Shown: positions 24,338 to 32,416, counted from the stretch's first letter. The stretch is 64,000 nucleotides of DNA from Paenibacillus tarimensis (GCF_021532315.1 NZ_JAKGAO010000014.1:124001-188000), one strand, 5' to 3'. Notes: generated from the sequence alone by a model not told the origin. Numbers and translations are program-made.

Positions 24338-25148
24338 TCAGGAAACGGTTGCGGCAGCCTGCTGCTCGGAGGCTCCACAGGAGCTTGCGCCCGCTGTTCA
24401 GGCAATTAAGGACTTTTACAACTCGGTAGCAGAAGGAGAAGGAAGCTATGCCGCCGGAACGGACAAGTTCTCGCCTTCCGGGCCGACTGAAAGGATCAAG
24501 GAGCTTGTGCTGGGCTCGCAGAAGCGGCGGATTCTGGATATAGGCTGTGGCATGGGGACGACGCTCCTGTCTCTCACTAACGCTTACACGTTCGGGCAGC
24601 AGTTTATCGGAATTGATTTCAGCGAGAAGATGATCGAAAGGGCAAGGGAGAGAAGCAGGGAGCTGAGCAGTGCCTACAGGGGGAAGACGGGCTTCTTCGT
24701 AGCCGATGTCCAGGCCATGCCTTACATGGACGGACAGTTTGATTTTATCTACAGTGAATGCGTGCTCAATCTGGTGCCGGACCGGATCAAGGCCATTAGC
24801 GAAATCAGCCGGCTTCTAGAGCCGCAGGGCATATTTGTCTACACGGACTTTGTCTCCTATGCACCGGTTCCGGATTCGATCCGCGGCGACCTTAGCCTGG
24901 TCAGCGGCTGCAGGGCGGGCAGCATTCCGCTTAGCGAGAATATTGCGCAGCTGGAGAACGCCGGTTTTGCGGACATTGAGATTGTTAATTTTACAGAGGA
25001 CAAGAACAAGCGGTATGCGGAGCTGATGGCATCGAGCGAGGAGTACAAAGCCGATTACCTGAGCTTTCAGGATACGCATCCGGAGGCATTCGCATTTCTG
25101 GAGGAGAAGGTAGGCTACTATCTCATCAAAGCCGTGAAGAGTGAGTAA
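24330..25148 (+). CDS. arsM: ArsM-like SAM-dependent methyltransferase
   Basis: A 272-residue class I methyltransferase. The SAM loop is LDIGCGMGTT. SECVLNLVPD corresponds to the SNCVINLSPD block of arsenite methyltransferase, and SGCRAGS to its GECLGGA block. The two cysteines C144 and C194 are 50 residues apart, the same spacing as the As(III)-binding Cys174/Cys224 of algal CmArsM. An N-terminal pair C11-C12 (AACCSEA) is extra. In arsinothricin synthesis ArsM methylates the arsenic of the ArsL product; the gene sits directly upstream of an ArsL-like gene. A generic methyltransferase is the alternative, but the cysteine match argues against it. Confidence 0.83.
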   Translation: MSNQETVAAACCSEAPQELAPAVQAIKDFYNSVAEGEGSYAAGTDKFSPSGPTERIKELVLGSQKRRILDIGCGMGTTLLSLTNAYTFGQQFIGIDFSEKMIERARERSRELSSAYRGKTGFFVADVQAMPYMDGQFDFIYSECVLNLVPDRIKAISEISRLLEPQGIFVYTDFVSYAPVPDSIRGDLSLVSGCRAGSIPLSENIAQLENAGFADIEIVNFTEDKNKRYAELMASSEEYKADYLSFQDTHPEAFAFLEEKVGYYLIKAVKSE

Positions 25149-25202
25149 ATGTCCGCTTGATCCGGATAAGGTGCACCAGAATTTGAGCCGAGGAGGAAAG
25201 CT

Positions 25203-26480
25203 ATGAGGATACTTTTGGTTTCCAATTTTGAAGGCGGGTTCCAGCCTATTACGGTCGCTACGGCTCTTAGTGCGCTGCTTAAGGAGGACGGGATGCAGGT
25301 TGAGGTGCTGGACACGTATGTGGAGGGTGTTCAGGAGTCCCGTTTTGCAGATCAGGATCTGATTGCTGTCTCTATCCCTCTCTTTGATGCCGTTCAGGCG
25401 GCAGCCGAGGTGACCAAAATCATTCGCCGCGTCAATCCCCAGGCGCATATTACCTTCTTCGGGCAGCATGCCACGATCAATGCCAGCCGCTTGGCTGGGA
25501 CGTACAGCGATTCCTGCATATGCGGGGAGTGGGAACAGCCGCTTGTGCAGCTCGCCCGCTATCTGAACGGGGAAGAGGACTGCAGCCTGGAGGGCATTCT
25601 GACGGGGAGCGGAGCCCGGGAGGGGCAGGTGATTCATCCCTATATGAGCCGGGATCATTTCGCCGTACCTGCCCGCCATATGCTTCCTCCGCTGCACAAG
25701 TACCCGCAGAAGCAGATTAACAAGCTGCTGGGCTCCGATCGGGTAGTCGGCTCGACCGAAATTGCCCGAGGCTGCCATCACAAATGCTTGTACTGCTCGG
25801 TGTATGCGGCTTACGACGGCAAGGTGCTGCTGGTTCCGGAGCATGTAGTGCTGGAGGATGTGCGCAACCTCATGGCCGGAGGGATGACGCATCTGACGTT
25901 TATCGATGCGGACTTCTTTAATGCCAAATATCATGGAATCAAGCTGCTCCGGCAAATTCATCAGGAATTTCCGCAATTGACCTTCGATTTTACAACCCGT
26001 GTTGATCATATTCTGGAAAATAAGGAAGCGCTGGCAGAAATGAAACAGCTCGGCCTCAAGTTTATTACCTCGGCGCTTGAATTCCCTTCCGAGCTGGTGC
26101 TGGATGCAGTTGCCAAAGAGACCTCTGTGTCCGATATTGAACAGGCCATTCAGTTTCTTCGGGACACCGGTATTATGTTGAATCCTACCTTCATCATGTT
26201 CAATCCCTGGACAAATATTGATGATCTGACCTCCTTTCGCACCTTTGTCGAAGACAACCAGCTGAATGATATTATCGACCCTATCCAGTATGAAACCAGG
26301 CTCTATCTGTACAAGGGCTCCCCGCTGCTGCGGCAGTCTTCTATCCAGTCGCTAGAGCTGACCGAACACGAATTTCATTATGAGTGGAAGCATCCGAACC
26401 CTGAAATTGACGAGTTGTTTGCCGAAATTGTGACCGTACCGGAAGACGGTATATTCAAGCGCTGCTGTCTAAAATGCTAA
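25203..26480 (+). CDS. arsL: RCCLKC-tail radical SAM protein, ArsL-like
   Basis: A 425-residue radical SAM protein. Residues ~1-130 look like a cobalamin-binding-type Rossmann domain (no clear DxHxxG). CxxxCxxC lies at C191, C195 and C198 (GCHHKCLYC) and binds the 4Fe-4S cluster. The last six residues are RCCLKC (420-425), the tail that defines the ArsL subfamily and was shown to bind arsenite. ArsL transfers the 3-amino-3-carboxypropyl group of SAM to As(III), forming the C-As bond of hydroxyarsinothricin. Preceding GAGGAGG-type site; downstream aquaporin after 12 bp. The arsenical role is firm by family; the exact product is inferred. Confidence 0.88.
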   Translation: MRILLVSNFEGGFQPITVATALSALLKEDGMQVEVLDTYVEGVQESRFADQDLIAVSIPLFDAVQAAAEVTKIIRRVNPQAHITFFGQHATINASRLAGTYSDSCICGEWEQPLVQLARYLNGEEDCSLEGILTGSGAREGQVIHPYMSRDHFAVPARHMLPPLHKYPQKQINKLLGSDRVVGSTEIARGCHHKCLYCSVYAAYDGKVLLVPEHVVLEDVRNLMAGGMTHLTFIDADFFNAKYHGIKLLRQIHQEFPQLTFDFTTRVDHILENKEALAEMKQLGLKFITSALEFPSELVLDAVAKETSVSDIEQAIQFLRDTGIMLNPTFIMFNPWTNIDDLTSFRTFVEDNQLNDIIDPIQYETRLYLYKGSPLLRQSSIQSLELTEHEFHYEWKHPNPEIDELFAEIVTVPEDGIFKRCCLKC

Positions 26481-26492
26481 GGGGGGACGGCG

Positions 26493-27209
26493 ATGGGTGC
26501 AACTGAATTGAAACGTGAGCTCCCCGTCCTTGTCTATGAAGCAGAGCGGGGGCAGGAGCCCCTGTCGATGCTGCGCAAAAAATGGATTGCCGAATTCATC
26601 GGCAGCTATTTCCTCGTATTTGCGGGGACGGGAGCCGTAATAGTGAATACGTTGACAAGCAGCTTGACGCATATCGGGGTGGCGATTACGTTCGGACTTG
26701 TCGTCATGGCCCTGATTTATGCATTCGGGCATGTCTCGGGCGCACATTTCAATCCGGCTGTAACACTGGCGTTTCTGTTTCTCCGGCAGATTGATGCCCG
26801 AACTGCGCTGAGCTTTGTGGTGACCCAGTGTCTGGGAGCCTTGGCGGCAAGCTTGACACTGCTGTCTATGTTCGGGCATGTGGGGAGCTTGGGTGCAACC
26901 CTTCCTTCGGGCAGCTGGCAGCAGAGCGCCGTGATGGAATTCATCCTCACCTTCGCACTTATGCTCGTTATTCTCGCATCGGCGGTCCATGCCAAGGCAA
27001 GCAAATCATTTGCGGGTATTGCAATTGGCGGCACGGTCGCGCTCGAGGCCATGTTCGCGGGCCCGGTCAGCGGGGCATCGATGAATCCGGCCCGTTCACT
27101 GGGCCCGGCGATTGTATCCGGGAGTCTCAGCCATCTGTGGCTGTATATCGTATGTACGACAGCGGGGGCGGTTCTTGCGGCATATGTCTATAATCAGCTC
27201 CATGAATAA
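26493..27209 (+). CDS. Aquaporin / MIP channel
   Basis: A 238-residue six-helix channel with both half-helix motifs, HFNPAV and SMNPAR. It starts 12 bp after the radical SAM gene behind GGGGGG-type purines and is clearly in the same operon. MIP channels pass undissociated As(OH)3, and in some ars operons an aquaporin (AqpS) handles arsenite. Here it may feed arsenite to the biosynthesis enzymes or leak it out. A water/glycerol role cannot be excluded from sequence. The N-terminal ~30 residues are a charged cytoplasmic extension. Confidence 0.9.
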   Translation: MGATELKRELPVLVYEAERGQEPLSMLRKKWIAEFIGSYFLVFAGTGAVIVNTLTSSLTHIGVAITFGLVVMALIYAFGHVSGAHFNPAVTLAFLFLRQIDARTALSFVVTQCLGALAASLTLLSMFGHVGSLGATLPSGSWQQSAVMEFILTFALMLVILASAVHAKASKSFAGIAIGGTVALEAMFAGPVSGASMNPARSLGPAIVSGSLSHLWLYIVCTTAGAVLAAYVYNQLHE

Positions 27210-27245
27210 GGGAAGCAATTGACTATGACTGGGAGGGAATGTTAT

Positions 27246-28361
27246 ATGAAAAACGTGCAAATGGCGCTGCTTGGCGGTTTTCTTGGTGCGGGTAAGACGA
27301 CAACCATGATTCGGACAGCTGAAGTCCTGCAGTCCAGAGGACTTCAGGTAGCTATCATTACGAACGATCAGGGGAAAGAGCTGATTGATACGGAGCTGTC
27401 TAAGAAGAGCGGTCTGAACACCCGGGAAGTGACAGGCGGTTGCTTCTGCTGCCGCTTTGAGGAGCTTTACGACCATTTGCACGCGCTGGCTGAGCATGAA
27501 CGGCCGGATGTTATTATTTGCGAGGCAGTAGGCAGCTGCACGGATCTGGCGGCAACGGTCCTTCAGCCGCTTCAGCGTTACTATGCCCATGAATTTACGA
27601 CCGTGCCGCTTACGGTCGTTGTAGACCCGGCAAGATTGCTGCTTGAGCTGGACGGGAAGCGCGATACACCGCTTTTCTCCCAGTCGGTCAGTTACATCTT
27701 CGAGAAGCAGCTGGCTGAAGCGGATATCATCGCACTCAACAAGCTGGATCAGTATTCGGCGGAGGAGATGGTCCGGCTTGGCAATTATTTGGCGAAACGG
27801 TATCCGAATGCGGTGATTCAGCCCATATCGGCAGGCCGGGGCGATAATCTGGACAAGCTGATTCACTTATGGAGCACTCTGGAGAGTGGAGGCACCAATA
27901 TTCTTGAGATTGACTATGAGCAGTATGCCGAGGGAGAAGCCCAGCTGGCCTGGATGAACTTGATGGGGGATTTGCAGCGAACGGACGGCAAGCCGCTGGA
28001 CCCCGAAGAGTGGATAGCAGGATTTCTTGCCCAGCTGAACAATCACTTTGTAAGGGAAAGGATGGCGGTTGCCCATCTCAAGGTTCATGCCGGCAATGAC
28101 ACGGGCTTTGTGAAGGCCAGCGTTGTCCAGACAGGAATGGCGCCGGTCTATACAAGAGATGCCGGGCTTGTGCTTGGAGCCGGATACCGGGTCGTTCTTA
28201 ATATTAGAATCGAAGCGTCCCCTGCGCTGCTGGATTTGGTCGTAGCGGATGCGATCGCATCGGTCAACCACGACATGTCGTCGGCCTGGCTGCAAACCTA
28301 TCATGAATGCTTCAGTCCTCTTCCGCCGCAGCCGACACACCGTCTGAAAATCACGTCATAG
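27246..28361 (+). CDS. COG0523 (CobW-family) G3E GTPase
   Basis: A 371-residue GTPase. Walker A is GGFLGAGKTTTM, the COG0523 metal motif is GGCFCCRF (CxCC), EAVGSCTD is the switch region and NKLD the guanine-specificity motif. The C-terminal CobW domain is shortened. Family members insert or deliver Zn, Co or Fe, or handle metals under stress. Inside an arsenical cluster it may supply metal to a partner or guard the radical SAM enzyme. ATG 27246 is chosen over 27219 because GGGAGGG stands 8 bp upstream. The next gene starts after 12 bp. Confidence 0.87.
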   Translation: MKNVQMALLGGFLGAGKTTTMIRTAEVLQSRGLQVAIITNDQGKELIDTELSKKSGLNTREVTGGCFCCRFEELYDHLHALAEHERPDVIICEAVGSCTDLAATVLQPLQRYYAHEFTTVPLTVVVDPARLLLELDGKRDTPLFSQSVSYIFEKQLAEADIIALNKLDQYSAEEMVRLGNYLAKRYPNAVIQPISAGRGDNLDKLIHLWSTLESGGTNILEIDYEQYAEGEAQLAWMNLMGDLQRTDGKPLDPEEWIAGFLAQLNNHFVRERMAVAHLKVHAGNDTGFVKASVVQTGMAPVYTRDAGLVLGAGYRVVLNIRIEASPALLDLVVADAIASVNHDMSSAWLQTYHECFSPLPPQPTHRLKITS

Positions 28362-28373
28362 GAGGGCGGCACC

Positions 28374-28784
28374 ATGAAGAAGCATTCCATTGAGTTGTAT
28401 CCGGCAATTATGACTGCGGAGCCGGATGGTGGCTGCTGCGTGGACGAGGCTGCCAGCGACTGCTGCGATCCGTCAGCTTCAGCGTTTCCGGCTGCCGCCC
28501 CATTTCATGAGCTCAAGCAGCGGCTGAAGGAGCGCTATGAACAGGAGGTTTATGTGCATGTTTATGACTACGCCCTTGCCATGGACAGGGCACTTGCCAA
28601 GCGGAAGCTTAAAGCGCTCTTCAAGGAACGGGGCTTCAGCCATCTGTCGGTTGATGACATGTTGAAGCTTGCGACACCGGCAGCTGTTGTGGATGGCCGG
28701 CTGGTCAGCTTCGCTTCGGATATTACCTATGAACAACTGGAGCATGCCCTGCTGCTGCAGAAGCTGGAGGAGAATGCGGTATAA
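28374..28784 (+). CDS. ArsD-like thioredoxin-fold protein with CC-x7-CC
   Basis: A 136-residue protein of no named family. It has two vicinal cysteine pairs near the N-terminus (C21-C22 and C30-C31) and a C-terminal half (PAAVVDGRLVSFASDITYEQLEHALL) with the cis-Pro and strand pattern of thioredoxin-like proteins such as ArsD. ArsD uses vicinal cysteines to pass As(III) to a partner. I infer a metallochaperone role, perhaps for the GTPase upstream or ArsL. Last gene of the operon; a terminator follows within 6 bp. Confidence 0.6.
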   Translation: MKKHSIELYPAIMTAEPDGGCCVDEAASDCCDPSASAFPAAAPFHELKQRLKERYEQEVYVHVYDYALAMDRALAKRKLKALFKERGFSHLSVDDMLKLATPAAVVDGRLVSFASDITYEQLEHALLLQKLEENAV

Positions 28785-28789
28785 ACGGG

Positions 28790-28827
28790 AAACCGGCTGG
28801 CTATCAGATGCCAGCCGGTTTCTTTTT
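28790..28827 (+). terminator. Terminator of the organoarsenical operon
   Basis: 11-bp stem AACCGGCTGGC / GCCAGCCGGTT, 8-base loop, then TCTTTTT. Confidence 0.92.
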
Positions 28828-28873
28828 GTAAGAGAGCGGTGATGCAGGGAGATAGCTTAATCACTTACTATGT

Positions 28874-28902
28874 TTGTCAATAAGAGTGCAGCATGTTATA
28901 AA
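28874..28902 (+). promoter_or_regulatory. Promoter of the MarR gene
   Basis: TTGTCA (28874-28879) and TATAAA (28897-28902), 17-bp spacer, 18 bp before the ATG with AGAGGAGG between. Confidence 0.75.
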
Positions 28903-28919
28903 GAGGAGGTAGAGGAGGC

Positions 28920-29378
28920 ATGCAGGTGGAAAATTTGAGAGATCTGTTTCAGGTCATGACCCGAAGATTCGGGCTGCTGGATAAGAGCTGCGCTTCCGTA
29001 GGCGGTGTTGACCTGTCTATTACACACAGTCATATTTTGTATGAGATTGACCGGCAGGATAATCCCTCCATGCAGCAGATTGCTGACCGGCTAGGAATCG
29101 ATATTACAACCTTTAGCAGGCAGATTCAGAACCTGGTGCAGTTGAATCTGGTCCGCAAGGCGCCGTCTCCGGTTGACCGGAGGGTGTCCATCTTATCGCT
29201 CACGACAGAAGGGAAATTTATAGCGGCTACAATTGACAGTCAGATGAATGAGTATTTGAACGAAATTTTCTCCTACATGAGTGAGTTCGAGCGGAATACG
29301 GTTATGCGCTCTGTGGAGCTTCTGAACGAGTGTATGGCGAAGAGTCCAAGATGCTGTAATCCGATGGGTGTTTCTTAG
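28920..29378 (+). CDS. MarR-family regulator with C-terminal vicinal cysteines
   Basis: A 152-residue winged-helix repressor (HTH at PSMQQIADRLGIDITTFSRQIQNL, wing DRRVSILSLT). Unlike typical MarR proteins it ends SPRCCNPMGVS with C145-C146, and it has one more cysteine near residue 22 (KSCASVGG). The paired cysteines recall the tails of the cluster proteins upstream, so I infer As(III) or organoarsenical sensing. It has its own promoter after the operon terminator and overlaps the next gene by 11 bp. Confidence 0.85.
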   Translation: MQVENLRDLFQVMTRRFGLLDKSCASVGGVDLSITHSHILYEIDRQDNPSMQQIADRLGIDITTFSRQIQNLVQLNLVRKAPSPVDRRVSILSLTTEGKFIAATIDSQMNEYLNEIFSYMSEFERNTVMRSVELLNECMAKSPRCCNPMGVS

Positions 29379-30204
29379 TATGGCACCAGCTGCAGTATCA
29401 CAATCAGGCGCTCCGTCTCCGAACAAGAGGCGTTACGGGCCAGCTGTATGGCTGTTACTGGTCATCATGGTAGTGGCGGCGGCAGCCGCGGTTCTCCTAA
29501 GCCGGACGGAAGAACCGGCGGTAATAGACGCATTTACACGGGAGAGTTACAGCTACCGCAGCATCGAGACGGAGGAAGGCATCATCCTGCATATCATAAA
29601 GACGAAGCCCGAACGGCTCAGACTAGTTGTGATCGGCGGCAATGTGACAGCAAGCGGCAGGCCGGGAATCAACGGCGGATTTTTCTGGGAAGGCCATCTT
29701 CTCAGTATGGCAGTAGAGAATGACAAGCCCGTCAACGGTAAGCCGAAGGGCTATGGTTCAGGATGGTTCAACGCCAAGTATCCAAGAGGCACCTTCGTCT
29801 ATGACGGCGCGTCTCATACCCTGTCCGTACAAGTGGTCAGCAGCGCGGATGAGGTGCAGGTGTCCGACCGCTCTGACTATTGGGCGCAGGGCGGAATTAG
29901 CATGAATCTTCAGCGTGACGACATATGGAAGCAGGCGGCAGAGGCTGAGAAGCTCCCCTTTGGCGGGGATAAGCGTCTACGGACAGGCATGGTGTATGAT
30001 GAAGAGGGGAATGTCCATCTGATTGTTTCATCCGTGAAGTGTTCCGCGGAGCAGTTTCGATCGGCTATCCTGGAACTGAAGGAGCCGGATTCCCTGGTTG
30101 AAGGGGTATTCCTTGATGGCGATGGCTCGTCCCAGCTGCTGCTGGAGAATGTGAAGCTAACCGGTGACGGCCGGCCTGTACTTCAAATGATTGGAATGGA
30201 ATAG
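29368..30204 (+). CDS. Phosphodiester glycosidase-domain membrane protein
   Basis: A 278-residue protein with one N-terminal membrane helix (~residues 26-45) and an extracytoplasmic domain of the NAGPA/DUF2233 type: RPGINGGFFW, a central GGISMNL and the C-terminal FLDGDGSSQL that marks the family. Relatives act on sugar phosphodiesters at the cell surface. GTG 29368 overlaps the MarR stop; ATG 29380 just after the stop is an alternative. Translational coupling to the MarR gene suggests shared control, but the link to arsenic is unknown. Confidence 0.78.
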   Translation: MFLSMAPAAVSQSGAPSPNKRRYGPAVWLLLVIMVVAAAAAVLLSRTEEPAVIDAFTRESYSYRSIETEEGIILHIIKTKPERLRLVVIGGNVTASGRPGINGGFFWEGHLLSMAVENDKPVNGKPKGYGSGWFNAKYPRGTFVYDGASHTLSVQVVSSADEVQVSDRSDYWAQGGISMNLQRDDIWKQAAEAEKLPFGGDKRLRTGMVYDEEGNVHLIVSSVKCSAEQFRSAILELKEPDSLVEGVFLDGDGSSQLLLENVKLTGDGRPVLQMIGME

Positions 30205-30367
30205 AATACAAGTTATGGATACGATTAAGCAAACAGTTCTTTACATCTATCTTACAGAGGTCTATGCTTGAGATGGTGTGGCTTTTAACTTTTATAAGAA
30301 CAGGGTTATCCACCGGGAATGAACTCATTAATAGAAGCTGGTGGCAATCGGAAGATAGGATGGGGAC

Positions 30368-31627
30368 ATGAAGACAGATTATATCGACGATTTGCTTACG
30401 ATTGTTTCCAGAAATATATACAACTCCGCTGCGCAGGTCATGAGCACGGCCAGCAGCATGATTCCTGCCAATACATTCTGCATCGCGATCAACGACAGGA
30501 TGACCACAACGGTGCTGAAATCCTATAACAGGGAGGAGCTGCTGCTGGCGGAAGGACTAATAGTGGACAATGAGGATTCTTATTGTCACCTGGTCATCGA
30601 GAAGTCTGCAGGTCCGCTAGTGGTGCCGGATAATTATACCCATCCTTTAACCAAGGACATGGACGCGACCCCGTTTGTCGGCGGTTGTTCGTTTATGGGA
30701 GTCAAGATCATTAAGCGGGGCGGCGAGGTGTATGGCTCGCTATGCGCTTTTGACCACAACTATTACGTCTATACGGAGAAGGATGTCGCGCTTATGGAGT
30801 CCCTGGCGGCATTCTTTGCCAATGTCCTCGAGCTGGAGGATACGGTTCACATGGTGAAGAAGGCTGAGCGTGCGGTGATTGGCATGCGTGAGAATAAGAA
30901 CAACCTGGTTGCGATGCTGAGCCACGAAATACGCACTCCGATGAATGCGGTTATGGGCTTGGCCGAGCTGCTCCAGACAACGGAGCTGACCCGGGAGCAG
31001 CGGGGATTTGTGGATATGATACGGTCCAGCGGCGACTCGCTGCTGAAGCTCCTCGGCAATGTGCTCGACTACTCGAAGTACGAAGCGGAGAGCATGGTCC
31101 TGAAGAACCGTCCCTTTGACCTACAGGGATGCATCAGCCAGGTTACAGACTTGTTCGTGGCTGAGATCAGGAGAAAGGGACTCCAGCTCAAGACAGATAT
31201 CGATACGAAGGTTCCCGGCATCCTGATCGGTGATGAGGTGAAAATCCGGCAGGTGCTGGTCAATCTCGTCAGCAATGCCATCAAGTTCACCGAACGGGGA
31301 CAAATCACGGTGGGTATAAAGCTGCAGCGAATCGATAGTGCCGATGAAGTGGCTTCGCTTCTCTTTACTGTACGGGACACGGGAGCGGGAGTTCCTGCTG
31401 ATCAGGCGGATGACCTGTTCCTTCCCTTTGTTCAGCTGCACGATCCTGCCCAAACCGGCTATCAGCAGGGCTCAGGGCTTGGCCTTTCAATCTGCAAGCA
31501 GCTTGTAGAGGGGATGAGCGGCTCGATCTGGCTGATGGAAACGGGGGAGAAGGGCTCCTGCTTTGCGTTTGAACTTATGCTTCCCTACCGTTCAATGGCT
31601 TCTCTGCCGGAGAGTGAAGGATTCTAG
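30368..31627 (+). CDS. GAF-domain hybrid-type histidine kinase (no receiver)
   Basis: A 419-residue cytoplasmic sensor kinase. Residues ~20-160 form a GAF domain (CHLVIEKSAGPLVVPD, CSFMGVKI). HisKA follows with the phospho-acceptor H186 in MLSHEIRTPMNAVMG, then HATPase with the N box NLVSNAIKFTERG, G1 DTGAG and G2 GSGLGLSI. No transmembrane helix and no receiver domain is present. No response regulator adjoins it, so it is an orphan. Ligand unknown. A strong terminator lies 29 bp downstream. Confidence 0.9.
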   Translation: MKTDYIDDLLTIVSRNIYNSAAQVMSTASSMIPANTFCIAINDRMTTTVLKSYNREELLLAEGLIVDNEDSYCHLVIEKSAGPLVVPDNYTHPLTKDMDATPFVGGCSFMGVKIIKRGGEVYGSLCAFDHNYYVYTEKDVALMESLAAFFANVLELEDTVHMVKKAERAVIGMRENKNNLVAMLSHEIRTPMNAVMGLAELLQTTELTREQRGFVDMIRSSGDSLLKLLGNVLDYSKYEAESMVLKNRPFDLQGCISQVTDLFVAEIRRKGLQLKTDIDTKVPGILIGDEVKIRQVLVNLVSNAIKFTERGQITVGIKLQRIDSADEVASLLFTVRDTGAGVPADQADDLFLPFVQLHDPAQTGYQQGSGLGLSICKQLVEGMSGSIWLMETGEKGSCFAFELMLPYRSMASLPESEGF

Positions 31628-31655
31628 GCGGGCAGCATGCTGCTTGGCGGATAAA

Positions 31656-31692
31656 AGAAAAGGCGAGCCCCCGGGGCTCGCCTTTTCTTTGC
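31656..31692 (+). terminator. Terminator after the GAF kinase
   Basis: Perfect 15-bp stem AGAAAAGGCGAGCCC / GGGCTCGCCTTTTCT with a CCG loop and T tail. Confidence 0.93.
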
Positions 31693-31773
31693 GATGTGGA
31701 AGATTTGAGTTTAGCCTGAAGCAGGCTGATGCTCAGGGGAAGTTCCTGCCTGTCATGCGGACAAGACTGCCGG

Positions 31774-32307
31774 CTATGCAGGGTTCGCTGTGCGTGCAGG
31801 CTTCACAAACCGCATGAACATAAACCGGACAAGAGGGCCCATTACGAGCAGCTGCAGCGGGTACGCCATAATAAAGTTCTTGCCGAGGGTCGCTGCATAA
31901 TTGGCGAATGTGAAGCTGCTGGCCGCGCTGTCTGCGATGTTGGCCATGATGAGACCGAAGAAGGACATGCAGATGACCATGCCGGCTACCATGCATGTTG
32001 ACATGGTTAGAACAATATAGAGATTTTTGGACTTGTCAAAAGGCAGCTTGAACACGATTTTCTTGGCCAGCGGACCTATGATGCAAATGTCCAGGAGCAG
32101 TGCAACAAGGAATCCTATGACAAGGTTAAGGCCCAAGACAGGGAGGCTTATTGCCTCCGTGAGGCCATTGACCAGCATATTATAGAATGTCATGACGATA
32201 ACCATTCCAGCGCACATCATTAAACCAAAGTATAGACTTTCCTTCTTTGTTGTCGGCAAATCAATCAACCTCTCTGTTTTGTAAGCTGTGATTATTCTAC
32301 TGAACAT
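31774..32307 (-). CDS. DUF2798-family membrane protein
   Basis: A 177-residue integral membrane protein with four hydrophobic helices in two similar halves (each: LYFGLMMCAGMVIVM / LYIVLTMSTCMVAGM, then a second helix followed by GPLAKK / GPLVRF). This duplicated arrangement is typical of DUF2798 proteins, whose function is unknown. Single gene on the minus strand between terminators. Confidence 0.82.
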   Translation of the reverse strand: MFSRIITAYKTERLIDLPTTKKESLYFGLMMCAGMVIVMTFYNMLVNGLTEAISLPVLGLNLVIGFLVALLLDICIIGPLAKKIVFKLPFDKSKNLYIVLTMSTCMVAGMVICMSFFGLIMANIADSAASSFTFANYAATLGKNFIMAYPLQLLVMGPLVRFMFMRFVKPARTANPA

Positions 32308-32378
32308 AAAAATTTCTCGTAAGTGAACATTCTGTGAATAAATAGTGAACAGATCACTGCTGTCGAACAGCAGTCAAA

Positions 32379-32416
32379 AAGAACGGGAACCCCGGCTAGC
32401 CGGGGTTCCCGTTCTT
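32379..32416. terminator. Bidirectional terminator
   Basis: A 19-bp perfectly palindromic hairpin, AAGAACGGGAACCCCGGCT and its complement, preceded by CAAAA. It lies downstream of the subtilisin gene on the minus strand. Confidence 0.85.

Noticed and set aside
24816-26009. Long open frame on the minus strand across the methyltransferase and radical SAM genes
   Set aside because: Antisense shadow of two clear genes; no ribosome site, no recognisable domain.
25203-26480. Radical SAM protein as an ordinary B12-dependent methylase or ArsS
   Set aside because: The RCCLKC C-terminus and the adjacent ArsM- and ArsN1-type genes favour the ArsL subfamily.
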